NCBI RefSeq assembly: GCF_014203155.1
Contig: NZ_JACHIK010000002.1
Location: 412,574-476,573, forward strand
Origin: Shinella fusca
GTDB lineage: Bacteria > Pseudomonadota > Alphaproteobacteria > Rhizobiales > Rhizobiaceae
Length of the DNA: 64,000 nt
Direction of reading: 5' to 3'
Every line of letters starts with the position of its first letter. Position 1 is the first letter of the stretch. Below are positions 28,501 through 37,133 of this stretch, in pieces. Both the position numbers and the translations under genes were made by a program. The notes under the pieces were generated by a model that was not told the origin of the DNA, did not search any database, and saw only the letters and a list, made by a program, of their open reading frames with translations.

Positions 28501-29403
28501 ATGAAAGATTTCCGCCCGCTCGCGGCGCTTGCCGCCGCCCTTCTCTTCGCTCTTCCCGCCGGCGCCGTGGATGTCGTAACGGCGCGCGGCACCGTTGCGG
28601 TCGAGGCGATGCCGAAGACCGTCGCCGTCTATGACGTCGCCGCGATCGATACGCTCTCCCGCCTCGGCATCCGCCCGGCCGGCGTGCCCGACAAGCTCTA
28701 CGTGCCGGAACTGGAGCCGCTGAAGGAAGGCGCGACGGAAATCGGCACGCTGTTCGAGCCGGACCTCGAGGCCCTGAGCGCGCTTGCGCCCGACCTCGTC
28801 ATCGTCGGCGCCCGCTCTGCCGCAAGGGCAGAGACCGTCGCGCAGGTCGCGCAGACCATCGACATGACCATCGACGGCGACGACCTCTTTGCCCAGGCCA
28901 GGCAGCGGCTCGCCTCCTACGGCGCCCTCTTCGGCAAGCAAGCCGAGGCGGACGCCATCGCCGCCGATCTCGACGCGAAGCTCGCCGCAGCGAAGGCGGC
29001 GGTCGCCGGCAAGGGCAATGCGCTCATCGTCATGACCAACGGGCCGAAGGTTTCCACCTACGGCCCCGGCTCGCGCTTCGGCTGGGTGCATGCGGCGCTC
29101 GGCCTTGCGCCGGCCATCGCCGATATCGAAACGGCGACCCACGGCGAGGCGGTCTCCTTCGAGTTCATCCGCCAGGCCAATCCCGACTGGCTGCTGGTGC
29201 TCGACCGCGCCGCCGCCGTCGGCTCCAACGAGCAGGCTGCGAAGGTCACGCTCGACAACGAGCTGGTCGCCGAGACCACGGCCTGGAAGAAGGGGCAGGT
29301 CGTCTACCTGCCGGCGCCGGATTTCTACATCTCGGCCGGCGGCGTGCAGTCGCTGGAGCGCGTGCTTTCGGCGATCACGGAGGCCTTCGCCGCCGCGAAA
29401 TGA
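28501..29403 (+). CDS. Siderophore ABC transporter, periplasmic binding protein (FatB/CeuE-type)
   Basis: The 300-residue protein has a Sec signal peptide (MKDFRPLAALAAALLFALPA) without a lipobox cysteine, then two lobes typical of cluster A-II binding proteins (DTLSRLGIRPAGVP; LSALAPDLVIVGARS; FIRQANPDWLLVLDRAAAVG). It should bind a ferric siderophore in the periplasm. Its stop overlaps the start of the first permease (ATGA). Confidence 0.93.
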   Translation: MKDFRPLAALAAALLFALPAGAVDVVTARGTVAVEAMPKTVAVYDVAAIDTLSRLGIRPAGVPDKLYVPELEPLKEGATEIGTLFEPDLEALSALAPDLVIVGARSAARAETVAQVAQTIDMTIDGDDLFAQARQRLASYGALFGKQAEADAIAADLDAKLAAAKAAVAGKGNALIVMTNGPKVSTYGPGSRFGWVHAALGLAPAIADIETATHGEAVSFEFIRQANPDWLLVLDRAAAVGSNEQAAKVTLDNELVAETTAWKKGQVVYLPAPDFYISAGGVQSLERVLSAITEAFAAAK

Positions 29404-30377
29404 CCGCTGCTCTTTCCACCTCATCCTGGCGGGCGAAGGCGGCCGCGGGCCTCGGCCTCGCGGCGCTCTTCGCCGTGAGCCTTGCCGTCGGCGTCAGCCC
29501 GCTGCCGCCCGGCAGGGTCCTGTCCGATCCCGACGCCCTGCAGCTCCTCCTCGTCAGCCGTCTGCCGCGCACGCTCGCCGCCGTCCTCAGCGGCGCGGGG
29601 CTGGCGATTGCCGGCCTCATCATGCAGACGCTCTCGCGCAACCGCTTCGTCGAGCCGGCGACGGCCGGCACGGCGCAGAGCGCGGAACTCGGCATCCTTC
29701 TCGTCACGCTCTTCTTTCCCGCCGCGAGCCTGCCCGTGAAGACGCTCCTCGCCGCCGGCGCGGCGCTTGCCGGCACATCGGTGTTCCTTGCGACGGCCCA
29801 GCGCCTGCCGCCCGCCCAGCCCTATCTCGTACCGCTCTTCGGCATCGTCTACGGCGGCGTCATCGGCGCGGCGGCGACCTATGCCGCCTGGCAGGCCGAT
29901 CTCCTGCAGTTCCTCTCGGTCTGGACCAACGGCGACTTTTCCGGCGTGCTTCGCGGGCGCTACGAGCTCCTGTGGATCGCCGCGCTGATGGTCGCCGCCG
30001 CCTTCCTCGTCGCGGACCGGCTGACCATCATGGCGCTCGGCCGCGAGGCGAGCATCGGGCTCGGTATCGACTATGCGCGCATGATGCAGATCGGCCTCGT
30101 CATCGTCTCCGTCATCACTGCGCTCTCGGTCGTGGTCGTTGGCATGATCCCCTTCGTCGGGCTCGCCGTGCCGAACATCGTCTCGCGGCTGATGGGCGAC
30201 AATGTGCGCGGCACGCTCGGCTGGGTCGCGGCGGGCGGGGCCGGGCTGGTGCTTGCCTGCGATATCGCCGGCCGCCTCATCCGCTACCCTTATGAAATAC
30301 CGGTCGGCACGGTGATGGGCGTTGCGGGCGGGGCGATCTTCCTCTGGCTGCTCTTCCGGCGGGGCGGCCATGGCTGA
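29400..30377 (+). CDS. FecCD-family permease, first subunit
   Basis: The 325-residue inner-membrane protein has about nine hydrophobic helices and the FecCD signatures RLPRTLAAVLSGAGLAIAG and VVVGMIPFVGLAVPNIVSRL (coupling region). It overlaps both neighbouring genes by a few bases, so the four-gene transporter is translated as a unit. Confidence 0.93.
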   Translation: MTAALSTSSWRAKAAAGLGLAALFAVSLAVGVSPLPPGRVLSDPDALQLLLVSRLPRTLAAVLSGAGLAIAGLIMQTLSRNRFVEPATAGTAQSAELGILLVTLFFPAASLPVKTLLAAGAALAGTSVFLATAQRLPPAQPYLVPLFGIVYGGVIGAAATYAAWQADLLQFLSVWTNGDFSGVLRGRYELLWIAALMVAAAFLVADRLTIMALGREASIGLGIDYARMMQIGLVIVSVITALSVVVVGMIPFVGLAVPNIVSRLMGDNVRGTLGWVAAGGAGLVLACDIAGRLIRYPYEIPVGTVMGVAGGAIFLWLLFRRGGHG

Positions 30378-31311
30378 CCGCCGCCTTCTCGCCCTTGCCG
30401 CCGCCGCGCTGCTTTCGGCCTTGGCGTTCCTGCTCATCGGGCTCAAGGGCAACATCGCCTTCGTGCTGGAGCTGCGCCTTCTCAAGCTTGCCGCGCTGAT
30501 GCAGGTGGGCGTCGCCATCGCCATCTCGACGGTCATCTTCCAGACCGTCACCGGAAACCGCATTCTCACCCCCTCGGTCATGGGGCTCGATGCGCTCTAT
30601 CTCTTCGGCCAGATGCTGATGGTCTTCCTGCTCGGCGGCGTCGGCTATGTGAGCCTCGACCCGCAGGTGAAATTCGCCGTGGAGGTGATGGTCCTGATGG
30701 TACTCGCCTCGGGGCTGCTCCTGCCCATGCTGAAGCGCCGGCTCGACATGGGGCTGATGCTGCTCGCCGGCGTCGTCTTCGGCGTCCTCTTCCGCAGCCT
30801 TTATTCCCTGCTCGCCCGCCTCATCGATCCCAACGACTTCGCCGTGGCGCAGACGGCGAGCTTCGCCAATTTCAACGCTGTGCGCACCGATCTCCTTGCC
30901 TTCGCCGCCGTCGTCACGGTCCTTGCCGCGGTGCTCGCCTGGCGGGCGCGGCATGTGCTCGACGTCGTTTCGCTCGGGCCGGAAGCGGCGACCGGCCTCG
31001 GCGTGAACTGGGCAGCGTCCGTCACCGGCCTGCTGCTCCTCGTCTCAGCGCTCGTCGCCGTCTCCACCGCGCTTGTCGGGCCGGTCGCCTTCTTCGGCCT
31101 GCTGGTGGCGGCTCTCGCCGAGCGTCTGGTGGTGACCCGCCGTCACGCCCGGCTTCTGCCGGCCGCCGCACTGACCGGCATCACCGTCCTCGTCGGCGGG
31201 CAGACGCTGTTCCAGCACGGCTTCGGCAGCGCGACCGCGCTCGGCGTCGTCATCGAATTCTTCGGCGGCCTCGTCTTCCTTCTGCTGCTGGTCCTCGGGA
31301 GTCGCTCATGA
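30370..31311 (+). CDS. FecCD-family permease, second subunit
   Basis: This 313-residue membrane protein pairs with the previous permease. It shows the family pattern (QTVTGNRILTPSVMGLDAL; ALVGPVAFFGLLVAALAERL) and about nine helices. The ATG overlaps the previous stop region by eight bases, and its own stop overlaps the ATPase start. Confidence 0.93.
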   Translation: MADRRLLALAAAALLSALAFLLIGLKGNIAFVLELRLLKLAALMQVGVAIAISTVIFQTVTGNRILTPSVMGLDALYLFGQMLMVFLLGGVGYVSLDPQVKFAVEVMVLMVLASGLLLPMLKRRLDMGLMLLAGVVFGVLFRSLYSLLARLIDPNDFAVAQTASFANFNAVRTDLLAFAAVVTVLAAVLAWRARHVLDVVSLGPEAATGLGVNWAASVTGLLLLVSALVAVSTALVGPVAFFGLLVAALAERLVVTRRHARLLPAAALTGITVLVGGQTLFQHGFGSATALGVVIEFFGGLVFLLLLVLGSRS

Positions 31312-32066
31312 TCCGGATCGAAAACGTCTCCTTCCGTCACCGCACGGTGCCGATCCTCAGCGATATCACGCTGACGATCGACAAGGGCGGCGTCGTGGCG
31401 CTGGTCGGGCCGAACGGCGCGGGGAAATCGACGCTCCTCTCGCTCGTCGCGCGCCTGCAGCCGCTTCAGATGGGCAACATCCAAATCGATGGCCTTCCGG
31501 TGGACGCCACGCCCGGCCGGCAGCTTGCGAGGGTGGTCGCGATCCTGCGGCAGGACACGACGGTGGCAAGCCGCCTCACCGTGCGCGAACTCGTCAGCTT
31601 CGGCCGCTTCCCGCATGGCCGAGGTCGCCTTTCGGCAGCGGACCATGCCATCGTCGACGCCGCGCTCGCCCGCTTCGACCTTGCCGATCTTGCAGGCCGC
31701 TTCATCGAGACGCTGTCGGGCGGCCAGCGCCAGCGCGCGCTCGTCGCCATGGCGTTCGCGCAGGGCACGGATTACCTGCTGCTCGACGAGCCGCTGAACA
31801 ATCTCGACATGTACTATGCCCGTGAACTGATGCGCGCGCTGCGCGCTGCCGCCGACGAGAACGGCAAGACCGTCGTGATCGTCCTGCACGACATCAACCA
31901 GGCGAGTGCTCATGCCGACCGGATCGTCGCCATGAAGGGCGGGCGGATCCTTGCCGACGGCGCCCCTTGCGACATTCTCACCCCCGACATGCTGGAAGTC
32001 GTCTTCGGCCTGCGCGCACCCGTGGAGACGATCGGCGGAAAGCCGTTCGTGCTGCACCAGCTCTAG
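31308..32066 (+). CDS. Siderophore ABC transporter, ATP-binding subunit
   Basis: The 252-residue ATPase has Walker A GPNGAGKST, signature LSGGQRQRA, Walker B YLLLDEP and the H-loop VLHDINQASAHAD. It belongs to the FepC/FecE type and energises the two permeases encoded just upstream. A GGGCGC/GCGCCC stem follows the stop, between convergent genes. Confidence 0.95.
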   Translation: MIRIENVSFRHRTVPILSDITLTIDKGGVVALVGPNGAGKSTLLSLVARLQPLQMGNIQIDGLPVDATPGRQLARVVAILRQDTTVASRLTVRELVSFGRFPHGRGRLSAADHAIVDAALARFDLADLAGRFIETLSGGQRQRALVAMAFAQGTDYLLLDEPLNNLDMYYARELMRALRAAADENGKTVVIVLHDINQASAHADRIVAMKGGRILADGAPCDILTPDMLEVVFGLRAPVETIGGKPFVLHQL

Positions 32067-32114
32067 GCGCGAAGGGGGAGGGCGCTGCCGGCTCCCGTTT
32101 GCGCCCTGCCGGGC

Positions 32115-32837
32115 CTAGCTGGTCGCCATCATCGCCGCGACCTCGTCGAGATGGACGAAGCCGAAGCCCCGGGCCTTGAGCGCGAGGATGCCCGAGATCA
32201 CGCCGGCGCCGGCGGCGCGATGCGGCTGGTTGATATGGGAGATGATGACGTCACCGCTTTTCGCCCCGGCGATGCGCTTGTGCGCCATGCGGGCGGATGC
32301 GCTGGCGCCGAAATCGCCGTTGAGCGAGAAGCCTGCGATCCGGAAGCCCATCGAACCGATCACCGCCATGGCATCGGGGCTGTAGAGCGCGGTCGCGTCG
32401 CGATACCATGCCGGGGTCGTGCCGAACGCGCGGGTGATCGCTTCGGCGCCGCCGCGCACCTCCTGCGCCACCGCGGCGGCCGTGCCGGCCGGTACCAGGC
32501 CATAGGGACGGCCGGTGCCGATGACCGCGGACAGATGCTTCGCGCCGTGGTTCTCGACGACGAAAAGGTCCGGATGCTCCTTCAGCAGCTTGATCGTCGC
32601 CGGATTGCGGTCGAGCCAGCGCTTGGTCGCGAAGATGGTGACCGGGATCCTGTTCTCGATCAGCGGACCGAGGATCCGCATGTCGGTCTCGCCCATGCAG
32701 GCATCCAGCGTTACCGCCACCTGCGATATGCCATGCGCCGGGGTGAAGTGCATGTGCGGTTCGACCAGATTGGAGCCGCGCGCCGTTCCGGCACAGATGG
32801 CGTAGCAGCAGGCGGCGATGAATTCCCGGCGGCGCAT
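32115..32837 (-). CDS. Polysaccharide deacetylase (NodB-fold) family protein, exported
   Basis: The 240-residue protein has a signal-like N-terminus (MRRREFIAACCYAICAGTARG) and NodB-homology features: VAVTLDACMG (the family TxDD motif has become LDAC), TIFATKRWLD, WYRDATALYSP and DVIISHINQPH with the metal histidine motif. It may deacetylate a cell-surface polysaccharide or peptidoglycan. The altered first motif lowers certainty about activity. It converges on the siderophore operon. Confidence 0.85.
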   Translation of the reverse strand: MRRREFIAACCYAICAGTARGSNLVEPHMHFTPAHGISQVAVTLDACMGETDMRILGPLIENRIPVTIFATKRWLDRNPATIKLLKEHPDLFVVENHGAKHLSAVIGTGRPYGLVPAGTAAAVAQEVRGGAEAITRAFGTTPAWYRDATALYSPDAMAVIGSMGFRIAGFSLNGDFGASASARMAHKRIAGAKSGDVIISHINQPHRAAGAGVISGILALKARGFGFVHLDEVAAMMATS

Positions 32838-32878
32838 GGCGATCCCTTATACTTTCCCGATGCAGGCAATGGCCCGTT

Positions 32879-33493
32879 CTATCGGTCGGGCGATAGACCC
32901 GTGGTCTGTTCCATCCGGCGCATGCAATCGTCGTTTCCGACGAAGCGATAGGCGCTATAGACGGCAAGCCCATACTCCTCGTCGCCGACCAGGGCAACGC
33001 TGGCGGACTGCAGGTTCTGAAAGCGCCCCCGCAGATCGTTCCATTGATTGAAGACCTGACGCTCCTCGTCCATGATGGTGCGCTTGAACAGGCGGTCGCT
33101 GCCGGCGGCGGGCGCATGCGCCACGTCGACTTTCTCGTCCGGCTCGCCAAGTTCCCTAGTCATTTTGGCCGTGATCCCGGCAAACATCCCGCGTGTGAAC
33201 GTGCCCTGGTCGTCGTCCTCGGTATAGGGCGTGATGGCGACCAGATTGCAGATGCCGACATCCTGGACGAAGGCGAGGATATATTCCTGGTAGTCGGGAT
33301 CAGGCCGGGGAACCGCCGGGCACACATACTGCCCCGTCGAATCCGGCGGATTTACCGCAAGCGGTTCGCATCTCAGCTCCGAAGGGCGGGCAGATTGTGC
33401 GACGCCGAACGGCATCAGGTTCGGAAGATCGGCAGGCTGCTGGACTGCCAGCGCGGTTGCAACGATCGCGAGAAAGCCGGGAGATGCCGTCAT
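32879..33493 (-). CDS. Exported protein of unknown function
   Basis: This 204-residue protein begins with a probable signal peptide (MTASPGFLAIVATALAVQQP). The mature part contains several cysteines (LRCEPL, YVCPAV, ICNLV, DDCMRRM) and a conserved-looking EYILAFVQDVGICNLVAITP stretch. I recognise no domain. It lies 42 bases upstream of the deacetylase gene on the same strand, and a strong terminator separates it from the ABC binding protein. Confidence 0.75.
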   Translation of the reverse strand: MTASPGFLAIVATALAVQQPADLPNLMPFGVAQSARPSELRCEPLAVNPPDSTGQYVCPAVPRPDPDYQEYILAFVQDVGICNLVAITPYTEDDDQGTFTRGMFAGITAKMTRELGEPDEKVDVAHAPAAGSDRLFKRTIMDEERQVFNQWNDLRGRFQNLQSASVALVGDEEYGLAVYSAYRFVGNDDCMRRMEQTTGLSPDR

Positions 33494-33581
33494 GGAACTG
33501 CTTGAAAACCTTTTCGGCCCGCCGCGGGCAATGGCCGCACCGAATGCTATCCGCACCAGGGCAGGCGTGCCGACTCCATAG

Positions 33582-33612
33582 CAAAACGGCGCGATGGAAA
33601 CCATCGCGCCGT
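33582..33612 (-). terminator. Rho-independent terminator after the amino-acid binding protein gene
   Basis: A perfect twelve-base-pair stem (ACGGCGCGATGG/CCATCGCGCCGT) with a three-base loop is followed on the minus strand by TTTTGC. It lies 33 bases after the binding-protein stop. Confidence 0.85.
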
Positions 33613-33644
33613 GAACCGCTCCAGCGGAAATTTTCGCGTCTGTG

Positions 33645-34469
33645 TCAGCCGCCGAAGCCGAAGCCGGGGGGCATGTCGGTGAGCGAGATGCCGGACGGCT
33701 CCAGGCTCTTCAGGATCCAGGTCTGGTTGTTCCCGATGCGGCGGTTGTATTCGGCCCAGGCCGAGACGAAGCTCTTGAAGGTCTCGTCGGCACCGTAGTT
33801 GACCGCAATCACCGAAGGCGTCGAAAGGACCGGCGTCGGCACCTTCACGTTGCCGATCGCCGGCGCCTTCTTCGAAATGACCAGACCGTTCAGCATGGTG
33901 TTCACCAATGCGTCGGCCTTGCCGGTGGTGACGGCGATGATGGCCTCGTCGCGGGTCTTGAAACGCAGCACCTTGGCCTGCGTCAGGAACTGCTGGGTTA
34001 TCAGGTCCTGCGCCGAGCCCATGTCGACGGCGAAGGTGTATTTCGGATCGTTGAGCTCGCTCCAGCTCTTGTCGTTCAGCTCGTCCTTGGCCGAAACCAG
34101 CACGAAGCTGTTGTAGTAGGTCGGATCGGAAAAGGAGACGGACATGGCGCGCACGGGCGTTGCCGTCACGGCGAAGGCCATGTCGACCTTGCCGCTCTGC
34201 ACATCGAGAATGGCATTCGCCCAGCTCGATTCGACGACTTCGAGCTTCACGTCGAGGCTCTTGGCGACGTCGTTCGCCATGTCGATGACGAAGCCTTCCC
34301 ATTCGCCGGTCCGCGGATCCTTGTTGAAGTAGGGCACTTCATTGAGGATGGCCGGAATGCGCAGCACGCCGCGCGCCCGGATGTCGTCGATGGTGCCCGC
34401 CGAGGCGGCGGCCGTGAACATCGACAGTGCGACTGTCGCAACGCCGCATATCTTTGCAATCAAGTTCAT
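33645..34469 (-). CDS. Amino-acid-type ABC transporter, periplasmic binding protein (family 3)
   Basis: The 274-residue precursor has a signal peptide (MNLIAKICGVATVALSMFTA, then AASA) and family 3 features: DDIRARGVLRIPA, GEWEGFVIDMANDVAKSLDV and KVDMAFAVTATPVR. It should bind a polar amino acid or opine. The matching permease and ATPase lie about 7 kb away, after the catabolic genes, so one importer is split around the cluster. A LysR gene is next to it. GGAGATC precedes the start. Confidence 0.92.
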   Translation of the reverse strand: MNLIAKICGVATVALSMFTAAASAGTIDDIRARGVLRIPAILNEVPYFNKDPRTGEWEGFVIDMANDVAKSLDVKLEVVESSWANAILDVQSGKVDMAFAVTATPVRAMSVSFSDPTYYNSFVLVSAKDELNDKSWSELNDPKYTFAVDMGSAQDLITQQFLTQAKVLRFKTRDEAIIAVTTGKADALVNTMLNGLVISKKAPAIGNVKVPTPVLSTPSVIAVNYGADETFKSFVSAWAEYNRRIGNNQTWILKSLEPSGISLTDMPPGFGFGG

Positions 34470-34627
34470 TGCTGGTGATCTCCATTGTTCCCCGGAATTG
34501 TCTTCTTCGGTGCCTGACCGCTCTCCTACCGGAGGCGGCTCTGTCGGCCGCATTCAGCCTATTCCGTCGTCCGATGGGCACAATGCTAGAGAGCGGGAAG
34601 AACTTATCGCGTTTTTTATATGTCTCG

Positions 34628-35557
34628 TCACAGGGGGCCGTTCGCGTAGTCGCCGGCGCGCGGCGGGTCGAGGATCGGCCCGACGAGCTCGCGGCGACAG
34701 TCCTCGAACAGTTGCTGCACCGTCGGATGTTTCTGGAGAAATCCCGCGCTGCCGAAATAGACGCGGACTTCCGGCAGGCTCGTGAGCTTGACCGCCGTGA
34801 TCGTCTCGTCCTCCGGGCTGACGCACCAGGAGGGGATGATGGAGAAGCCGAGCCCCTCCTCGACGCAGCGCTTTACGCTCGAACTGCCGGAGGTCGAGAT
34901 CGCCGGCTGGATGATACGGTCGTCGCGGTTGAGGAAGTCCACCGAGAGGTTGCGCAGCGTCTGCCCGGGCTCGTAGGTGATGAACGGCTTGCCGTCGGCC
35001 CAGGTGGGAATGTCCCGCTGCTCGGGCGGGGCACCCCAGCCGCGCGGGTAGACGAGGCTCAGCCTATAGCTGCCCAGAAGCCGCTGCGGCACCACGGGGT
35101 CGCCGAAGTAGCGCTCGGAGATGCAGATATCCAGGCTACCGTTCTTGACGAGCTCGGCAAGCACCGTATCGCGCTCCGAAACGGCGAATTCCATTTCCGG
35201 GAATATTTCCCGGAAGCGGGAGAGCACCCGGGGAAAGAGGTAGAAGAAGATTGCCTGCGGCATGCCGACCCGCAGCGACGAGCGCTGGCTTTCTATCAGC
35301 TTGGTCAGCCGTTCCAGCATGATGTCGAGCTCGGGATGGAGAAGGCTGTAGAGCGCCCGGCCGCGCGGTGTCAGCGAGATGCGCTTGGCGCCCTGTTCGC
35401 TGTCGATCAATTTTCCTTTGAGGATCTGCTCCAGCCGCCGGACGTGATTGGCGGCGGATTGATAGCTCAGGTTGAGTTCGCGCGCTGCGCCTGAAAACGA
35501 ACCGTGGCGGGCAACCTGATAGAAGGTCTGGATGAGCGTGAGGCTGATCTCGGCCAT
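34628..35557 (-). CDS. LysR-family transcriptional regulator
   Basis: This 309-residue regulator has an N-terminal winged helix (LIQTFYQVARHGSFSGAARE, LSYQSAANHVRRLEQILKGK) and a periplasmic-binding-like effector domain. It is divergent from the FAD-dehydrogenase operon and upstream of the binding protein, so it probably controls both in response to the pathway substrate. ATG at 35557 follows GGAAAA on the minus strand; 21 upstream codons are open but lack support. Confidence 0.92.
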   Translation of the reverse strand: MAEISLTLIQTFYQVARHGSFSGAARELNLSYQSAANHVRRLEQILKGKLIDSEQGAKRISLTPRGRALYSLLHPELDIMLERLTKLIESQRSSLRVGMPQAIFFYLFPRVLSRFREIFPEMEFAVSERDTVLAELVKNGSLDICISERYFGDPVVPQRLLGSYRLSLVYPRGWGAPPEQRDIPTWADGKPFITYEPGQTLRNLSVDFLNRDDRIIQPAISTSGSSSVKRCVEEGLGFSIIPSWCVSPEDETITAVKLTSLPEVRVYFGSAGFLQKHPTVQQLFEDCRRELVGPILDPPRAGDYANGPL

Positions 35558-35709
35558 GACGTTTTCCCTTTTCCTGCACCCTCTACGGGCTTGCGTCTTT
35601 CCCGCCGATACAAATTTCATGAACTGGCAAGGCCGTTCTCTTGTATCGACGCTGCGCGCTGCCTGCCGGCAATATCGGCGTACGAACTTAAACCTTGCCG
35701 GTCAGCAGA

Positions 35710-36879
35710 ATGCCAGTCTCAACACCCGCCACAGCCGTCATCGTCGGCTCCGGTATCGTCGGAGCGGCGACCGCCTATTTCCTGACGCAGCACGGGGTAA
35801 AAGTCACGCTCCTCGACGCCGTTGCCCCGGCCGCCGAAGCGACGGGCGCTGCCGACGGTGCCGTCTCGGTCGCCAGCAAACGGCCCGGGCCGATGATGAC
35901 GGCAGCTCTCTCCGGCGTGGCGCTCTACCGGGAGCTGGCCGCCACAGGCCTCTTTTCCGACATTTTCAAAAGCCGCTCCACCTTCATCGTGGCGGCCTCG
36001 AACGAGGAGTGCGAGGTGCTTCATGCCCATGCGGCGGCGCTCGCCGGCGCAGGCGTTCGTGTCGAGTTGCTGGCCGCTGCCGATGTTCGCCAACGTTTTT
36101 CCGCCCTTTCCACGCAGGCAAGGCTGGTCGTGGAGGTGCACGATGAGGGCCATGCGATCGGCTACCAGATCGTCCACCGGTTCCTGACGGCGGCAGGCGT
36201 TACGGTCCGCCGCGCCAGCCCCGTGCGATCCATCCTGACGGGCGACGGCCGATGCGCTGCCGGCGTCGTGACGCAGGACGGCGAGATCCGCGCCGATATC
36301 GTCATCGTGGCGGCGGGCAACGGGTCGGCCGAGCTGCTTCGGCTCGAAAACGTCCTGACGCCGCGCAAGGGGCAGTTGCTCGTCACGGAGCGGGCGCCGG
36401 CGCTCAACGCATCGATGCCGGGCTCCATCATGTCGGGCCGCTACCTTTTGTCGAAGGGGAGCCAGAAGGGTGGGGTAACGGTTCCGCGCGGACTCGGCCT
36501 GGTAATCGATCCGCTGCGCACGGGCCAGTTCCTGATCGGCGGCACGCGAGAAGATCACGGGAGCCGTCAGACCAACGATCTGGATGCGGTCGGCCGCATT
36601 CTTCGCCATGCGGTCGCGCTTGTGCCGAAGCTTGCGAGCGTGCGTCTGCTGCGCAGCTTCGCCGGGCTCCGCACGGCGGTCGTCGATGGCTTGCCGCTCG
36701 TCGGCCGGATTCCCGGATACGAGAATGCCTTCGTCGCCACGGGTTTCGAGGGCGACGGCATCTGCCTGGGGCCGGTTGTCGGTCGGGCCCTTGCAAGCCT
36801 CGCCTGCGGCGCAGAGCCGGCGATCGATCTCCGGCCGTTCGCCCCCTCCCGGTTCGCGGATCACGGGGTGGTGGCATGA
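35710..36879 (+). CDS. FAD-dependent amino-acid dehydrogenase, DAO-fold (beta-type) subunit
   Basis: The 389-residue flavoprotein begins with the dinucleotide fold VIVGSGIVGAATAYFLTQHG and has the DAO pattern near its end (FAGLRTAVVDGLPLVGRIPG; ATGFEGDGICLGP). With the next two genes it forms the arrangement of three-subunit dehydrogenases such as octopine/nopaline oxidases, HcnABC and D-hydroxyproline dehydrogenase, which oxidise an amine and pass electrons to the membrane chain. No signal peptide. Substrate unknown. ATGA overlap with the next gene. Confidence 0.88.
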   Translation: MPVSTPATAVIVGSGIVGAATAYFLTQHGVKVTLLDAVAPAAEATGAADGAVSVASKRPGPMMTAALSGVALYRELAATGLFSDIFKSRSTFIVAASNEECEVLHAHAAALAGAGVRVELLAAADVRQRFSALSTQARLVVEVHDEGHAIGYQIVHRFLTAAGVTVRRASPVRSILTGDGRCAAGVVTQDGEIRADIVIVAAGNGSAELLRLENVLTPRKGQLLVTERAPALNASMPGSIMSGRYLLSKGSQKGGVTVPRGLGLVIDPLRTGQFLIGGTREDHGSRQTNDLDAVGRILRHAVALVPKLASVRLLRSFAGLRTAVVDGLPLVGRIPGYENAFVATGFEGDGICLGPVVGRALASLACGAEPAIDLRPFAPSRFADHGVVA

Positions 36880-37133
36880 CGGGGCGTTTCTTCGACTGGA
36901 ACGGCTCGGCAATTCCGTTTCGTGAAGGCGAGACCATTGCTGCTGCGCTGACGGGGGCCGGCATATTGCACCTTGGCGATGACAGTGTCGGCAGCGAGGC
37001 GCGTTATTTTTGCGGCATCGGCGCGTGCCAGAATTGCCTGGTGCGCGTGAACGGCGCCATTCGGGAAGCCTGCCTGACCCGGGCCGTGGCCGGCCTGTCC
37101 GTGGCTTGCGTGGAGCGGCGAGACCATGATTGA
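36876..37133 (+). CDS. [2Fe-2S] small subunit of the FAD dehydrogenase
   Basis: This 85-residue protein carries the ferredoxin-like motif C-x4-C-x2-C in FCGIGACQNCLVRVNG with a fourth cysteine in REACLTRAV. It corresponds to the Fer2_4 subunit (HcnA-like) of the three-subunit amine dehydrogenases. It overlaps both neighbours (ATGA at its start, eight bases at its end), showing tight coupling. Confidence 0.9.
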   Translation: MTGRFFDWNGSAIPFREGETIAAALTGAGILHLGDDSVGSEARYFCGIGACQNCLVRVNGAIREACLTRAVAGLSVACVERRDHD